This document shows, piece by piece, positions 1-7,350 of a DNA stretch of 64,000 nt (positions are counted from its first letter, which is position 1; each line of letters opens with the position of its first letter). The notes below the pieces were generated by a model. The model was not told the origin of the DNA and did no database searches. It worked only from the letters and a program-made list of their open reading frames with translations. The stretch comes from Paenibacillus sp. HB172176 (GTDB taxonomy: Bacteria > Bacillota > Bacilli > Paenibacillales > Paenibacillaceae). The stretch is taken from NCBI RefSeq assembly GCF_011947265.1, contig NZ_JAATHD010000007.1:201988-265987 (forward strand). The letters run 5' to 3'. The translations under genes and the position numbers were made by a program.

Positions 1-89
1 AGGAGAAGGCATAAGGCCAGAACCGTTTTGAAATGCTTCGGAATAGTGGAATGCAGCCGCTTTTGTTCTGTTTCCGTGAGATTATTCAT
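1..89 (-). CDS. Siderophore ABC transporter permease, N-terminus only (probable FecCD family)
   Basis: An ATG at 89-87 opens a frame that stays open to the window edge and encodes about 29 residues beginning MNNLTETEQKRL and running into a hydrophobic stretch (VLALCLL). The ATG overlaps the stop codon of the siderophore-binding protein gene in the arrangement ATGAATAA, which indicates translational coupling. A polar N-terminus followed by the first membrane helix, directly after an iron-binding lipoprotein gene, is what FecCD-type permeases look like. The assignment rests on position and this short N-terminus; no family motif is reached before the window ends. It would share the Fur-controlled promoter upstream of the binding protein gene. 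Confidence 0.55.
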   Translation of the reverse strand, partial: MNNLTETEQKRLHSTIPKHFKTVLALCLL

Positions 90-1206
90 TTATTTTGTCG
101 ACAGCGTCCCCGATTAACTTCAGATATTCGTCAATCGTATAAGCGATCGAAAGCGGATTCGGATTGCCGGAGGCGGCCAGCGGCGTGCCATTGCCGATGA
201 AGACGACGGAGCCTCTCTCGATTGCAGGGATTTTGCCAAGCACCGGATCGGCTTTCACCGCTTCGAGCAGGCTGTCATCGCCATAGCCGACCAGGATATC
301 CGCGTCGTACAGCGCATCCGCATTCTCGGCGCTAAGCTTGAGATTGTAACTGGTGTCATCTGTAATGAGCTTCGTTACCCCGTCTGGATAAGTCATGCCG
401 AGCTCTTCCAGGAACGCGCCGCGCGGATCGGCAGGGGTATAGATATTGATCTTGGACAGATCCTTGGCCGAGAAGTTGGCGAATGCGACCTTCTTGCCTT
501 GAATTTGCGGATAGGCGCTTGCTTTTTCCTTGATCAAATCTTCTGTGTCTTTAATTAACTGCTCGCCCTCGGCCTTCATGCCCATGCCTTCCGCGTTGAA
601 GAGCACCTGCTCGCGCCAAGTGGTCACCCAAGGCTTGGTTTGGTAAGGGACAACCGGAGCGATTTGGCTGAGCGTGTCATAATCTTCTTGCGTAATGCCG
701 GAATAGGCGGCAAGGATAACATCCGGATTCGAATCGGAGATCGCTTCGAAATCAAGACCGTCCGTATCCTGGAAGATGTTAGGGTCCGAGACGCCCAGAT
801 CCTTCAGCTTCGCAGCCGTCCAAGGCAGAAGCCCGCTGTCGTCCTGAACGCCGTAGTTCGCCGCCGAGAAGCCTACGGGCACGACGCCCAGCGCTAGCGC
901 GACATCATGATTCGCCCATTGGATGGTCGCCACGCGCTCCGGCTTGCTTTCAATGACGGTTTCGCCGAAAGCATGTTTGATGGTAATCGGATATGAAGTC
1001 GCTTCTTCGTTAGAAGCAGGCGTTTCCGTTGCTGTTGTTTTGTCGGTTGCCGGAGCTGTTGCATCGGCTGTCGCTGTCGGTTCTGTACTGGCATTCGTAG
1101 TATTATTCGAATTGTTATTCGAGCATCCGACTAATGCGACGAGAGACAGAATGAGAATGATGGAAATGAACCATATTTTGGATGAAGCCGCATGTTTCGT
1201 GTGCAT
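82..1206 (-). CDS. Iron-siderophore ABC transporter substrate-binding lipoprotein
   Basis: This 374-residue lipoprotein would capture a ferric siderophore outside the membrane and pass it to a FecCD permease. The start is the ATG at 1206 (MHTKHAASS), which gives a normal lipoprotein signal peptide with the lipobox LVGC and lipidated Cys28; an upstream ATG at 1263 would add residues encoded by the Fur box and is rejected. Residues of about 29-80 are a Ser/Thr/Ala-rich tether. The mature part carries the FecB/FhuD-type landmarks: KPERVATIQW near the start, DLGVSD, a DVILAAYSGIT strand and a late DADILVGYG strand. The gene lies under a strong promoter overlapped by a perfect Fur box and is coupled to a permease gene. 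The exact siderophore cannot be read from sequence. Confidence 0.9.
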   Translation of the reverse strand: MHTKHAASSKIWFISIILILSLVALVGCSNNNSNNTTNASTEPTATADATAPATDKTTATETPASNEEATSYPITIKHAFGETVIESKPERVATIQWANHDVALALGVVPVGFSAANYGVQDDSGLLPWTAAKLKDLGVSDPNIFQDTDGLDFEAISDSNPDVILAAYSGITQEDYDTLSQIAPVVPYQTKPWVTTWREQVLFNAEGMGMKAEGEQLIKDTEDLIKEKASAYPQIQGKKVAFANFSAKDLSKINIYTPADPRGAFLEELGMTYPDGVTKLITDDTSYNLKLSAENADALYDADILVGYGDDSLLEAVKADPVLGKIPAIERGSVVFIGNGTPLAASGNPNPLSIAYTIDEYLKLIGDAVDKINE

Positions 1207-1241
1207 GAGTAAGTAACCTGCCTTAATATGAATTTTATCAT

Positions 1242-1256
1242 TGATAATAATTATCA
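1242..1256. promoter_or_regulatory. Fur box (perfect 7-1-7 palindrome)
   Basis: TGATAATAATTATCA is an exact match to the Bacillus-type Fur 7-1-7 consensus TGATAATNATTATCA. It lies just downstream of the -10 element of the promoter at 1266-1294 on the minus strand, so bound Fur-Fe(II) would block transcription initiation of the siderophore uptake genes when iron is plentiful. Confidence 0.92.
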
Positions 1257-1265
1257 ATATCAAAT

Positions 1266-1294
1266 ATTATATTTCCTCTTTCCTGGGCAGTCAA
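1266..1294 (-). promoter_or_regulatory. Sigma-A promoter of the siderophore uptake genes
   Basis: On the minus strand TTGACT (1294-1289) is separated by 17 bases from a consensus TATAAT (1271-1266). Transcription would start near 1259, inside or beside the Fur box, leaving a leader of about 50 bases before the ATG at 1206. Confidence 0.8.
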
Positions 1295-1419
1295 TCTTAT
1301 TTTGAAAAAAAGATGAAATCAAATTGCCGCTTTATGCGTATATCTATTGCCGAGTATGTACATGTTACTGTAGACTACGGCTGATTATACTTATTAAGCT
1401 TGTAGAGGAGAGAATCAAG

Positions 1420-2190
1420 TTGGATACGATGTGGTTAGAGTATGCGTGGGCATTGCTTATTCTTATTGGACTTGAAGGCTTGTTATCGGCGGACAACGCG
1501 CTGGTGCTGGCGGTCATTGCGAAGCCGCTGCCTGATGAACAGAAGAAGAGGGCGATTAATTACGGCATTCTGATGGCCTTCGGCTTTCGCTTCGCGGCGC
1601 TCTTCGCGATCTCGTTCATCGCGGATATGTGGCTGGTACAAGCCGTCGGAGCGGCGTATCTGCTGTACTTGGGGTTAAAGCATATTATTCAGACGAAGCT
1701 TTCGAAGGAAAACGGAGGGGAACACGGGGCGAAGGAGGAAGGCTCGGGAGCGGGCTTCTGGCCTACCGTGGGAAAGATCGCGCTGGCGGATCTTGCCTTC
1801 GCGATCGACTCCATTCTGGCGGCGGTGGCGCTTGCGCTCGGACTTCCGGATTCCCCGCTTGGCGAGTTCGGCGGCATGGACGGCGGGCAATTCATTGTCG
1901 TGCTGCTTGGCGGAATCGCGGGCTTGATTCTGATCAAATTCGCCGCGACCTGGTTCGTGAAGCTGCTGGCGCAGCGGCCGTCGCTCGAGACGACCGCCTA
2001 CGCTATCGTAGCCTGGGTGGGGGTCAAGCTTGCCGTCATTACGCTTGCCCATGAGGATGTCGGGGTGCTGGATCATCACTTCCCTCACAGCACGGGATGG
2101 ACTTCCGTGTTCTATATCGTTCTGGTGGCGATCGCTCTGCTCGGCTGGTTCGCTCCCAGCAACAAGCGGTCCAAGGCGGGCAGCGCTTAA
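1420..2190 (+). CDS. TerC-family integral membrane protein
   Basis: TerC-family proteins are multi-spanning membrane proteins. Bacillus relatives have been linked to metal (manganese) efflux and metallation of exported proteins, and others to tellurite resistance. The 256-residue product has about seven hydrophobic helices and the family signatures LEGLLSADNALVLAVI near the N-terminus and the repeated acidic motif ALADLAFAIDSILA in the middle; the paired Asp residues are thought to bind metal. A charged Gly/Glu/Lys loop separates the two halves. The start chosen is the TTG at 1420, preceded by GAGGAG; a longer frame from 1324 lacks a ribosome site. The yybP-ykoY manganese riboswitch that precedes some relatives was looked for and is not recognisable here. 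Confidence 0.88.
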   Translation: MDTMWLEYAWALLILIGLEGLLSADNALVLAVIAKPLPDEQKKRAINYGILMAFGFRFAALFAISFIADMWLVQAVGAAYLLYLGLKHIIQTKLSKENGGEHGAKEEGSGAGFWPTVGKIALADLAFAIDSILAAVALALGLPDSPLGEFGGMDGGQFIVVLLGGIAGLILIKFAATWFVKLLAQRPSLETTAYAIVAWVGVKLAVITLAHEDVGVLDHHFPHSTGWTSVFYIVLVAIALLGWFAPSNKRSKAGSA

Positions 2191-2279
2191 GATGTTTTTT
2201 AAGGCTGTTGATCAGAACGCGAACAGAACGGAACGCATCGAGTTGTTCTTATTTAAAGGACGGATTATGATGAAGGCAT

Positions 2280-3137
2280 TCAAACGCCCGTTTCAATCCC
2301 ATCTATAAATTTAGGCTTTTCAGATGGAGCAGCGGCCGTCGGGTTAACCGACGGTCGCTGCTCTTTGACTTGCTTGAGCGAGGCGACGATCAGGAAGCTG
2401 ACAATGACGAGCAGGAGCCAGGAGCTTATTTTGCTCAAATGCACGAGATGCCAGGTCTGCTCTTGATTCGGATATTGCCAGGCATGGAAGTACGTGGCGA
2501 TATTCTCCGCAATCCAGATGAAGAAGCCGATCAGAGCGAAAGCCAGCGGCAGCGGCATGGCGTAACGGCGGTGTCCGATGGTATAGGTTACGGACGATCG
2601 CCAGAATGCGAGCAGCACGAGAGCAGACAGCCACCAGCGGATGTCGATCCAATAATGATGGGTGAAGAAGTTGAGATAGATGGCCGCGGCGAGCGGAGCA
2701 ACCAGCCAGAGCGGCGGAAATTGCCTTAGCTCAACCTGGAGCCGTCGCCAGGCTTGGCAAAGATAGCTCGCTACGCTGGCGTACATAAATCCGCTGTAGA
2801 GCGGCACCCCGCCAAGCTTCGTCCAGCCTTCCTCGGGATACGACCAGGACCCCATATGCACCTTGAACAGCTCAAGCGAAAGGCCAATCCCATGGAAAAC
2901 GGTAATGACCTTCAGCTCGTCGCGCGTTTCGAGACCCGAGCGCAGCATCCAAACCTGCATGGCCAGGCAAATGACGAGCAGCCAGTCGTACCGATAAAGC
3001 CAGGGCAGAGGCGCCAGCCTTGTCAAAGCAAGCGAGGCGAAGATGACCACGGGAAATAGGCAGGACAGCGCCTGCTGCCAGCCGAAGCGAATGAGCTGAC
3101 GGGAGAGATCCCGTAGGGGACTAAGCATGAGTATCAT
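2280..3137 (-). CDS. DUF817-family integral membrane protein (YoaT-like)
   Basis: The 285-residue product is very hydrophobic, with about eight predicted membrane helices and Trp-rich stretches. The central motif MGSWSYPEEGW followed by GVPLYSGFMYASV is what I associate with the DUF817 family (B. subtilis YoaT), which has no established biochemical function. The C-terminal 30 residues are polar. The start could be the ATG at 3137 or the one at 3128; both follow AAAGGTG, with awkward spacing in each case. The gene converges with the terC-like gene and diverges from the secreted GH97 gene. There is no context that explains its role. Confidence 0.72.
   Translation of the reverse strand: MILMLSPLRDLSRQLIRFGWQQALSCLFPVVIFASLALTRLAPLPWLYRYDWLLVICLAMQVWMLRSGLETRDELKVITVFHGIGLSLELFKVHMGSWSYPEEGWTKLGGVPLYSGFMYASVASYLCQAWRRLQVELRQFPPLWLVAPLAAAIYLNFFTHHYWIDIRWWLSALVLLAFWRSSVTYTIGHRRYAMPLPLAFALIGFFIWIAENIATYFHAWQYPNQEQTWHLVHLSKISSWLLLVIVSFLIVASLKQVKEQRPSVNPTAAAPSEKPKFIDGIETGV
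2327..2363. other. Long stem-loop inside the 3' end of the DUF817 gene
   Basis: GAGCAGCGGCCGTCGG and CCGACGGTCGCTGCTC form a 16-bp stem with a single G-T wobble around a GTTAA loop. It lies in the C-terminal coding part of the minus-strand gene and about 140 bases after the stop of the convergent terC-like gene, so on the plus strand it may end that transcript. The following T-run is poor (TTTGACTT), so termination is uncertain. Confidence 0.5.
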
Positions 3138-3468
3138 TCACACCTTTCTGAACGGCCATCAACAGGAGTGTTTCTCGCTTCACGAATAAGCGTCTCGGTT
3201 GGTTAATGGTGAATATCATGTTAGCATAATTATTATTGTTTTACAATAAATTATTAACGATAATTGATATATTTATCATTACATTTGATTTGAAAGTTTG
3301 TTTGCCGAGCTGCTATTTGGAAAAGTCGACAGTGAGTTCCGATGGTAAGTTCGTTTGTTTCGGATAGAATTCAGAGGAAATTGTTATGGAATATATTTCT
3401 TCCTTCCCCCGATAATAGAGTCAGGTGATCGGTCTTAGATTTGAATGATGAATGGAGGAGGAATAATA
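3138..3468. other. Divergent intergenic region, AT-rich, with one weak promoter candidate
   Basis: This 331-bp stretch separates the DUF817 gene from the GH97 gene. Its centre (about 3220-3300) is strongly AT-rich. For the leftward gene, TTGTAA (3246-3241) and TAACAT (3223-3218) are spaced by 17 bases and could be a promoter. For the rightward gene I see only a TAGAAT hexamer without a partner. No clear cre, Fur box or terminator was found. Confidence 0.35.
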
Positions 3469-5769
3469 ATGTCATTTAAGAGAGTAGTAAGTTTTATCAT
3501 GGTAATGGCTATTATGCTTACGTCGGTTCCTTCAGCTTTTGCGATTGATGCCGGAACGCAGTACTCCACATCGTCCCCTGATGGCACACTCACGGCGACG
3601 ATGTACCTGGAAGGCGGGGAATTATTCTACACCGTTACCAAAAATGGCGATACGATCGTCGAGAAATCACGGATGGGCCTGGAGACCGAAGCTGTGGATT
3701 TCTACTCGGGAATGTCGTTTGTATCAACCAGCACAAGCTCGTGGAACAATACCTATTCGATACCGGGGGGCAAAAAAAGCGTAAACCAGGACAACGCGGT
3801 GCAAAGGGAATATGTCGTTTCGAAAGGCGCGGCACAGCTAAAAATATACATGAGGGTATACGATGATGGATTCGGTTTCAGATATTATATTCCCGGGATG
3901 GGCGAGACCATCATCGAAGAGGAATATACCGAATACAATTTCCCTGACGGAACAGGCGGATGGGGATTTGATCCGGTAAACACTTACGAGGGGACCTGGG
4001 AATATTACAGTTCCACATCGTTAAACTCCAGTACGGTTTCGATGCCTTTTTTGGCCTCGATTGACAACAACTCTTATTGGGCTCTATTTACAGAAGCGAA
4101 TGTATATAACGCCGATGGGACTTATTGCCCCTCGATTCTCACTGGAAGCTCGGGACAGAATATGAGATTGTCATGCGCAGAAGACCAATCCAACTTTGGA
4201 GCAACGATGCAAGCCGCTTTGCCGTTCCAGACCCCTTACAGGGCAGTGGTAGTCACCGACAATCTTAATGATTTGGTCAATTCAACCTTAGTGCAAAACC
4301 TGAACCCGGAGTCCAAAATCGCCGACACCAGTTGGATCAAACCGGGTATCGCCGCGTGGTCCTGGTGGAGTGAGGACTATTACGGCGACCCGAATGTTCC
4401 CGAAGGCTATCGTGAAGTGCCCTATTCCTACGAGCGGCAAAAGGATTATGTGGATTTTGCGGCTTCCATGGGATGGGAGTATGTGACCGTTGACGCCGGA
4501 TGGGTGAAATGGACCGACGGCACGATCGCGGATCTGGTCGATTATGCCGAGACGAAGGATGTAGGCATATTCATATGGGCGAGTCCGTATGTCCATACCC
4601 CCTATGGCGCGAGCAGAATGAATTTACGCAAATGGGCGAGCTGGGGCATTAAAGGCGTAAAAGTGGACATGACGGCAAATGATTCCCAGGTCGGGATGAG
4701 CTTTCTGGAGTCGACAGCCGATTATTGCGCCGAGCTCGAGCTTATGGTCTATTTTCACAATGCCACAAAACCGGGCGGAGAAGAGCGTACTTGGCCTAAT
4801 ATAATAGGCTCGGAAGCGGTGCTTGGCTCCGAGCGCTATAAGCTGTATTGGCCGCCGGCTCCAACCGCTGTTCACAATACTACGCTTCCATTCACAAGAA
4901 ACGTGCTGGGCTCCATGGACTATACGCCTGTTGCTCTTAGCAACACGAACAAAAACACGACACAGGGCCACCAGCTCGCGATGTCTATCGTCTATGAGAC
5001 CAAAATTCAAAACTATGCCGACTCCATAGACATCTACGCAAACTGGATAGGCACTGAGCTTCTGCGGGTTGTGCCGGCCTCTTGGGACGAGACGAAGCTC
5101 CTTGACGGTTTCCCTGGGAGCCATGCTGTTATGGCAAGGCGAAGCGGTTCGGACTGGTATATTGGGGCGATGACCGTTGACGCGAGAACATTATCGATTC
5201 CCCTTTCAAGCTTGAACCTTGATCCCGGCAGCTACACGGCTTATGTCTATAAGGACGGAGCGACGGGAGAATCCATAAGTAAAGATGTAAGCACGGTGAC
5301 ATCCGCTTCAACGCTGACGATCCCGCTTTTGGCAACCGGAGGAGCCGCGGTTTTGATTTCCAAGACCACCGTACCGAGTATGCCTGATGATCCTTATACT
5401 TACTATGAAGCGGAAAGCGCTACCCTTGCCGGCTCTGCCAATGTAGTAAGCTGCGTCAACTGCTCGAACGGCAGCAAAGTTGGCAACATGGGCAGTCATT
5501 CAGGCAGTGTGGAATTTAATGTGACCGTACCGACAGCGGGTGCTTACAAAGTGAAGGTCAATTATTTGGCAGCCGACGAGAGATGGCCGAACTACAGTCT
5601 GAATGGCGGCCCTGATACACAGCTTAAAATAAGGCTGGATTCAGGAAGCTGGAATGTGGTTCGAAGCTATGTGACTACGATGAATTTGAATGCCGGAAGC
5701 AACACGATTAAGTTTACCTACCCGAATTGGGGGGCTGAAATCGACAATATCGGCATTCTGATACCGTAA
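3469..5769 (+). CDS. Secreted GH97 glycoside hydrolase with C-terminal CBM35-like domain
   Basis: GH97 enzymes hydrolyse alpha-glucosides or alpha-galactosides at chain ends. This 766-residue protein starts at the ATG at 3469, 8 bases after GGAGGAGG; the ATG at 3445 lacks a site. It has a signal peptide ending PSAFA (residues 1-25), a GH97 N-terminal beta domain (about 30-285), a TIM-barrel catalytic domain (about 286-560), a C-terminal beta sandwich, and a CBM35-like module (about 640-766, beginning YYEAESA). Asp400 in GVKVDM sits where retaining GH97 alpha-galactosidases have their nucleophile, and Glu449 in GSEAV is a candidate acid/base; retaining alpha-galactosidase activity is therefore inferred rather than shown. 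A cytosolic paralogue lies at 33148. The gene is monocistronic and ends at a strong hairpin. Confidence 0.88.
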   Translation: MSFKRVVSFIMVMAIMLTSVPSAFAIDAGTQYSTSSPDGTLTATMYLEGGELFYTVTKNGDTIVEKSRMGLETEAVDFYSGMSFVSTSTSSWNNTYSIPGGKKSVNQDNAVQREYVVSKGAAQLKIYMRVYDDGFGFRYYIPGMGETIIEEEYTEYNFPDGTGGWGFDPVNTYEGTWEYYSSTSLNSSTVSMPFLASIDNNSYWALFTEANVYNADGTYCPSILTGSSGQNMRLSCAEDQSNFGATMQAALPFQTPYRAVVVTDNLNDLVNSTLVQNLNPESKIADTSWIKPGIAAWSWWSEDYYGDPNVPEGYREVPYSYERQKDYVDFAASMGWEYVTVDAGWVKWTDGTIADLVDYAETKDVGIFIWASPYVHTPYGASRMNLRKWASWGIKGVKVDMTANDSQVGMSFLESTADYCAELELMVYFHNATKPGGEERTWPNIIGSEAVLGSERYKLYWPPAPTAVHNTTLPFTRNVLGSMDYTPVALSNTNKNTTQGHQLAMSIVYETKIQNYADSIDIYANWIGTELLRVVPASWDETKLLDGFPGSHAVMARRSGSDWYIGAMTVDARTLSIPLSSLNLDPGSYTAYVYKDGATGESISKDVSTVTSASTLTIPLLATGGAAVLISKTTVPSMPDDPYTYYEAESATLAGSANVVSCVNCSNGSKVGNMGSHSGSVEFNVTVPTAGAYKVKVNYLAADERWPNYSLNGGPDTQLKIRLDSGSWNVVRSYVTTMNLNAGSNTIKFTYPNWGAEIDNIGILIP

Positions 5770-5855
5770 AAGGCAAGTAAAGACCGGTTTATGTAACTGG
5801 AAGAACGTGGTGGGCCGAGAGAAGAGCGAATACTTCAAGTGGCCGATTGCCCGGC

Positions 5856-5895
5856 AGAGGCAAGGAGATTTTCTCCTTGCCTCTTTCTGCATTTT
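5856..5895 (+). terminator. Intrinsic terminator after the secreted GH97 gene
   Basis: AGAGGCAAGGAGA and TCTCCTTGCCTCT make a perfect 13-bp stem with a three-T loop, followed by a T-containing tail (TTCTGCATTTT). The tail is not ideal, but the position between two transcription units fits a terminator. Confidence 0.7.
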
Positions 5896-5938
5896 AAGAG
5901 ACGGGCGGCAATATTTTAATACAGGTTTCGATTGGCTG

Positions 5939-5967
5939 TTGAATACCATTCCCTAATCTATTACAAT
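5939..5967 (+). promoter_or_regulatory. Candidate sigma-A promoter of the GntR/LacI-type regulator
   Basis: TTGAAT (5939-5944) and TACAAT (5962-5967) are separated by 17 bases. Transcription would start near 5974, about 30 bases before the TTG start of the regulator. Confidence 0.55.
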
Positions 5968-6004
5968 CAAACCAACAGAATGCATACAGATTGGTGGGGA
6001 TTGT

Positions 6005-7090
6005 TTGGGGGAATATGGATTTCGCTACATGGAAGTGAAGCATAAGCTGATCGAGCAGATTAAGCTGCTCAAGCCTCATGTCCGCCTGCCTTCGCGCAAC
6101 GCTTTGGCCAAGCAATACAACGCTGCCCGCACGACGATCGAGCGGTCGATTTCCGAGTTGATTGGCGAGGGCTACCTATACGCCAAAGACGGCAGCGGTA
6201 CGTACGTATCCGAAAAGAGGGCGACGGCGAAGCATACACCGGGAAGTACGTTTCGATCCGTTGGGCTCATTATTCCGGATATCCGGCATGATACATACCC
6301 GGGTATCTTGCGCGGAGTCGAAGATACAACGAATCGGCATGACATTAATCTCGTCATCTGCAATACGGACAATCAGACCGAGAAACAGGCTGGTTATCTG
6401 AACAAATTAATCGATTTGGGCATTCATGGGCTCATTATTGTTCCGGCCATAATCGGACATACTGATTTAAGTCTGTTCAGCAAGCTGCAGGAAGCCGGCA
6501 TTCCGATTGTCTTCTGCAATCGCGGAATCGACGGTGTGGAAGCGCCGAAGGTGGTGTCGAACAATTTTTACGGCGCTTACGCGGCGGTAAAGCATTTGAT
6601 CGGCAACGGCTGCCGAGATATCGCCTATATTTCGCGTCCTGCTTATTCCACCTCATACGAGCGGTATCAGGGCTACACGAGTGCGCTGGCCGAGGCGGGG
6701 CTGGATGTGGATGACAGGCTGGTTCTGTTCGAGCCAACGTTCGATACGGCGCGCCAAGGCTACGACAGCGTCAGTGAGCTGCTGAAGAGGGGCGTCACGC
6801 CGGACGGTATATTTTGCTTTAACGACGGCATTGCCAAAGGTGCTTGCGAAGCGCTGGGCGAGAAAGGGCTCATCGTTGGCAAAGATGTCCTCGTCGTTGG
6901 TTACGACAATACGGGGATTTGCGAAAGCATGCCGGTGAAGCTGACTTCGGTCCAGTTCCAGACCTACGACATCGGCGCAAGCGCCGCAGGGTTGCTGCTC
7001 GACATGATGAACGGAGAAACGGTGCGCAGCAGCAGCTTCGTCGTGCTGCAGCCCGAGCTTGTCATTCGGCAAAGCTCGAATCGGTCTTAA
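6005..7090 (+). CDS. GntR/LacI hybrid transcriptional regulator (AraR-type architecture)
   Basis: The 361-residue protein joins a GntR-type winged helix (about residues 9-75; LPSRNALAKQYNAARTTIER is the recognition region and GSGTYV the wing) to a LacI/periplasmic-binding-protein effector domain (about 83-355; VGLIIPDIRHDTYPGILRG start, GLIIVPA, IFCFNDGIAKG). This layout is that of AraR, a sugar-released repressor. The start taken is the TTG at 6005, four bases after GGTGGGGA; the ATG at 6029 is an alternative that would remove only eight residues. The gene opens the fucosidase/oxidoreductase cluster and probably senses a sugar derived from it; no operator could be assigned. Autoregulation is possible but not shown. 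Confidence 0.85.
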   Translation: MGEYGFRYMEVKHKLIEQIKLLKPHVRLPSRNALAKQYNAARTTIERSISELIGEGYLYAKDGSGTYVSEKRATAKHTPGSTFRSVGLIIPDIRHDTYPGILRGVEDTTNRHDINLVICNTDNQTEKQAGYLNKLIDLGIHGLIIVPAIIGHTDLSLFSKLQEAGIPIVFCNRGIDGVEAPKVVSNNFYGAYAAVKHLIGNGCRDIAYISRPAYSTSYERYQGYTSALAEAGLDVDDRLVLFEPTFDTARQGYDSVSELLKRGVTPDGIFCFNDGIAKGACEALGEKGLIVGKDVLVVGYDNTGICESMPVKLTSVQFQTYDIGASAAGLLLDMMNGETVRSSSFVVLQPELVIRQSSNRS

Positions 7091-7274
7091 GTACAGATCT
7101 GACTTGAAAGTATTGAATGATTATAAATTTCATGCTATAGTCAACAATGGTTGTAATACAGATTTTCAAGTATGTACAGCAAGGTTTGTCCTGCGGGCAT
7201 TAGGCTTCCGGAATTTTACCGGGCGTAATGCTCGCTTTCCCTCTATTGCAGCGAAGCAGAAGTGAAAGATTTAT

Positions 7275-7288
7275 TGCAAGCGTTTACA
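7275..7288. promoter_or_regulatory. cre-like site (CcpA) upstream of the membrane AraC regulator
   Basis: TGCAAGCGTTTACA fits the Gram-positive catabolite-responsive consensus TGNAANCGNWNNCA. It lies about 65 bases before the TTG start of the AraC-type gene. A weak promoter (TTGCAG at 7246 and ATTTAT at 7269, 17 bases apart) lies immediately upstream, so CcpA bound here would be placed to repress. Confidence 0.65.
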
Positions 7289-7350
7289 AAAAAAGACAAA
7301 ACATTCGCTTGCGATGCTTCAGCCAACATAAAAATTCAGAGGTGAGGGTC

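Noticed and set aside
1295..1419. Possible yybP-ykoY manganese riboswitch upstream of the TerC-family gene
   Set aside because: The conserved internal-loop sequences of that riboswitch are not present, and the leader is short.
3220..3300. AT-rich stretch with Fur- or PerR-like halves (such as TGATATATTTATCA)
   Set aside because: The best palindrome is one base short of the 7-1-7 spacing with mismatches; AT-rich DNA gives such hits by chance, and neither flanking gene is an iron gene.
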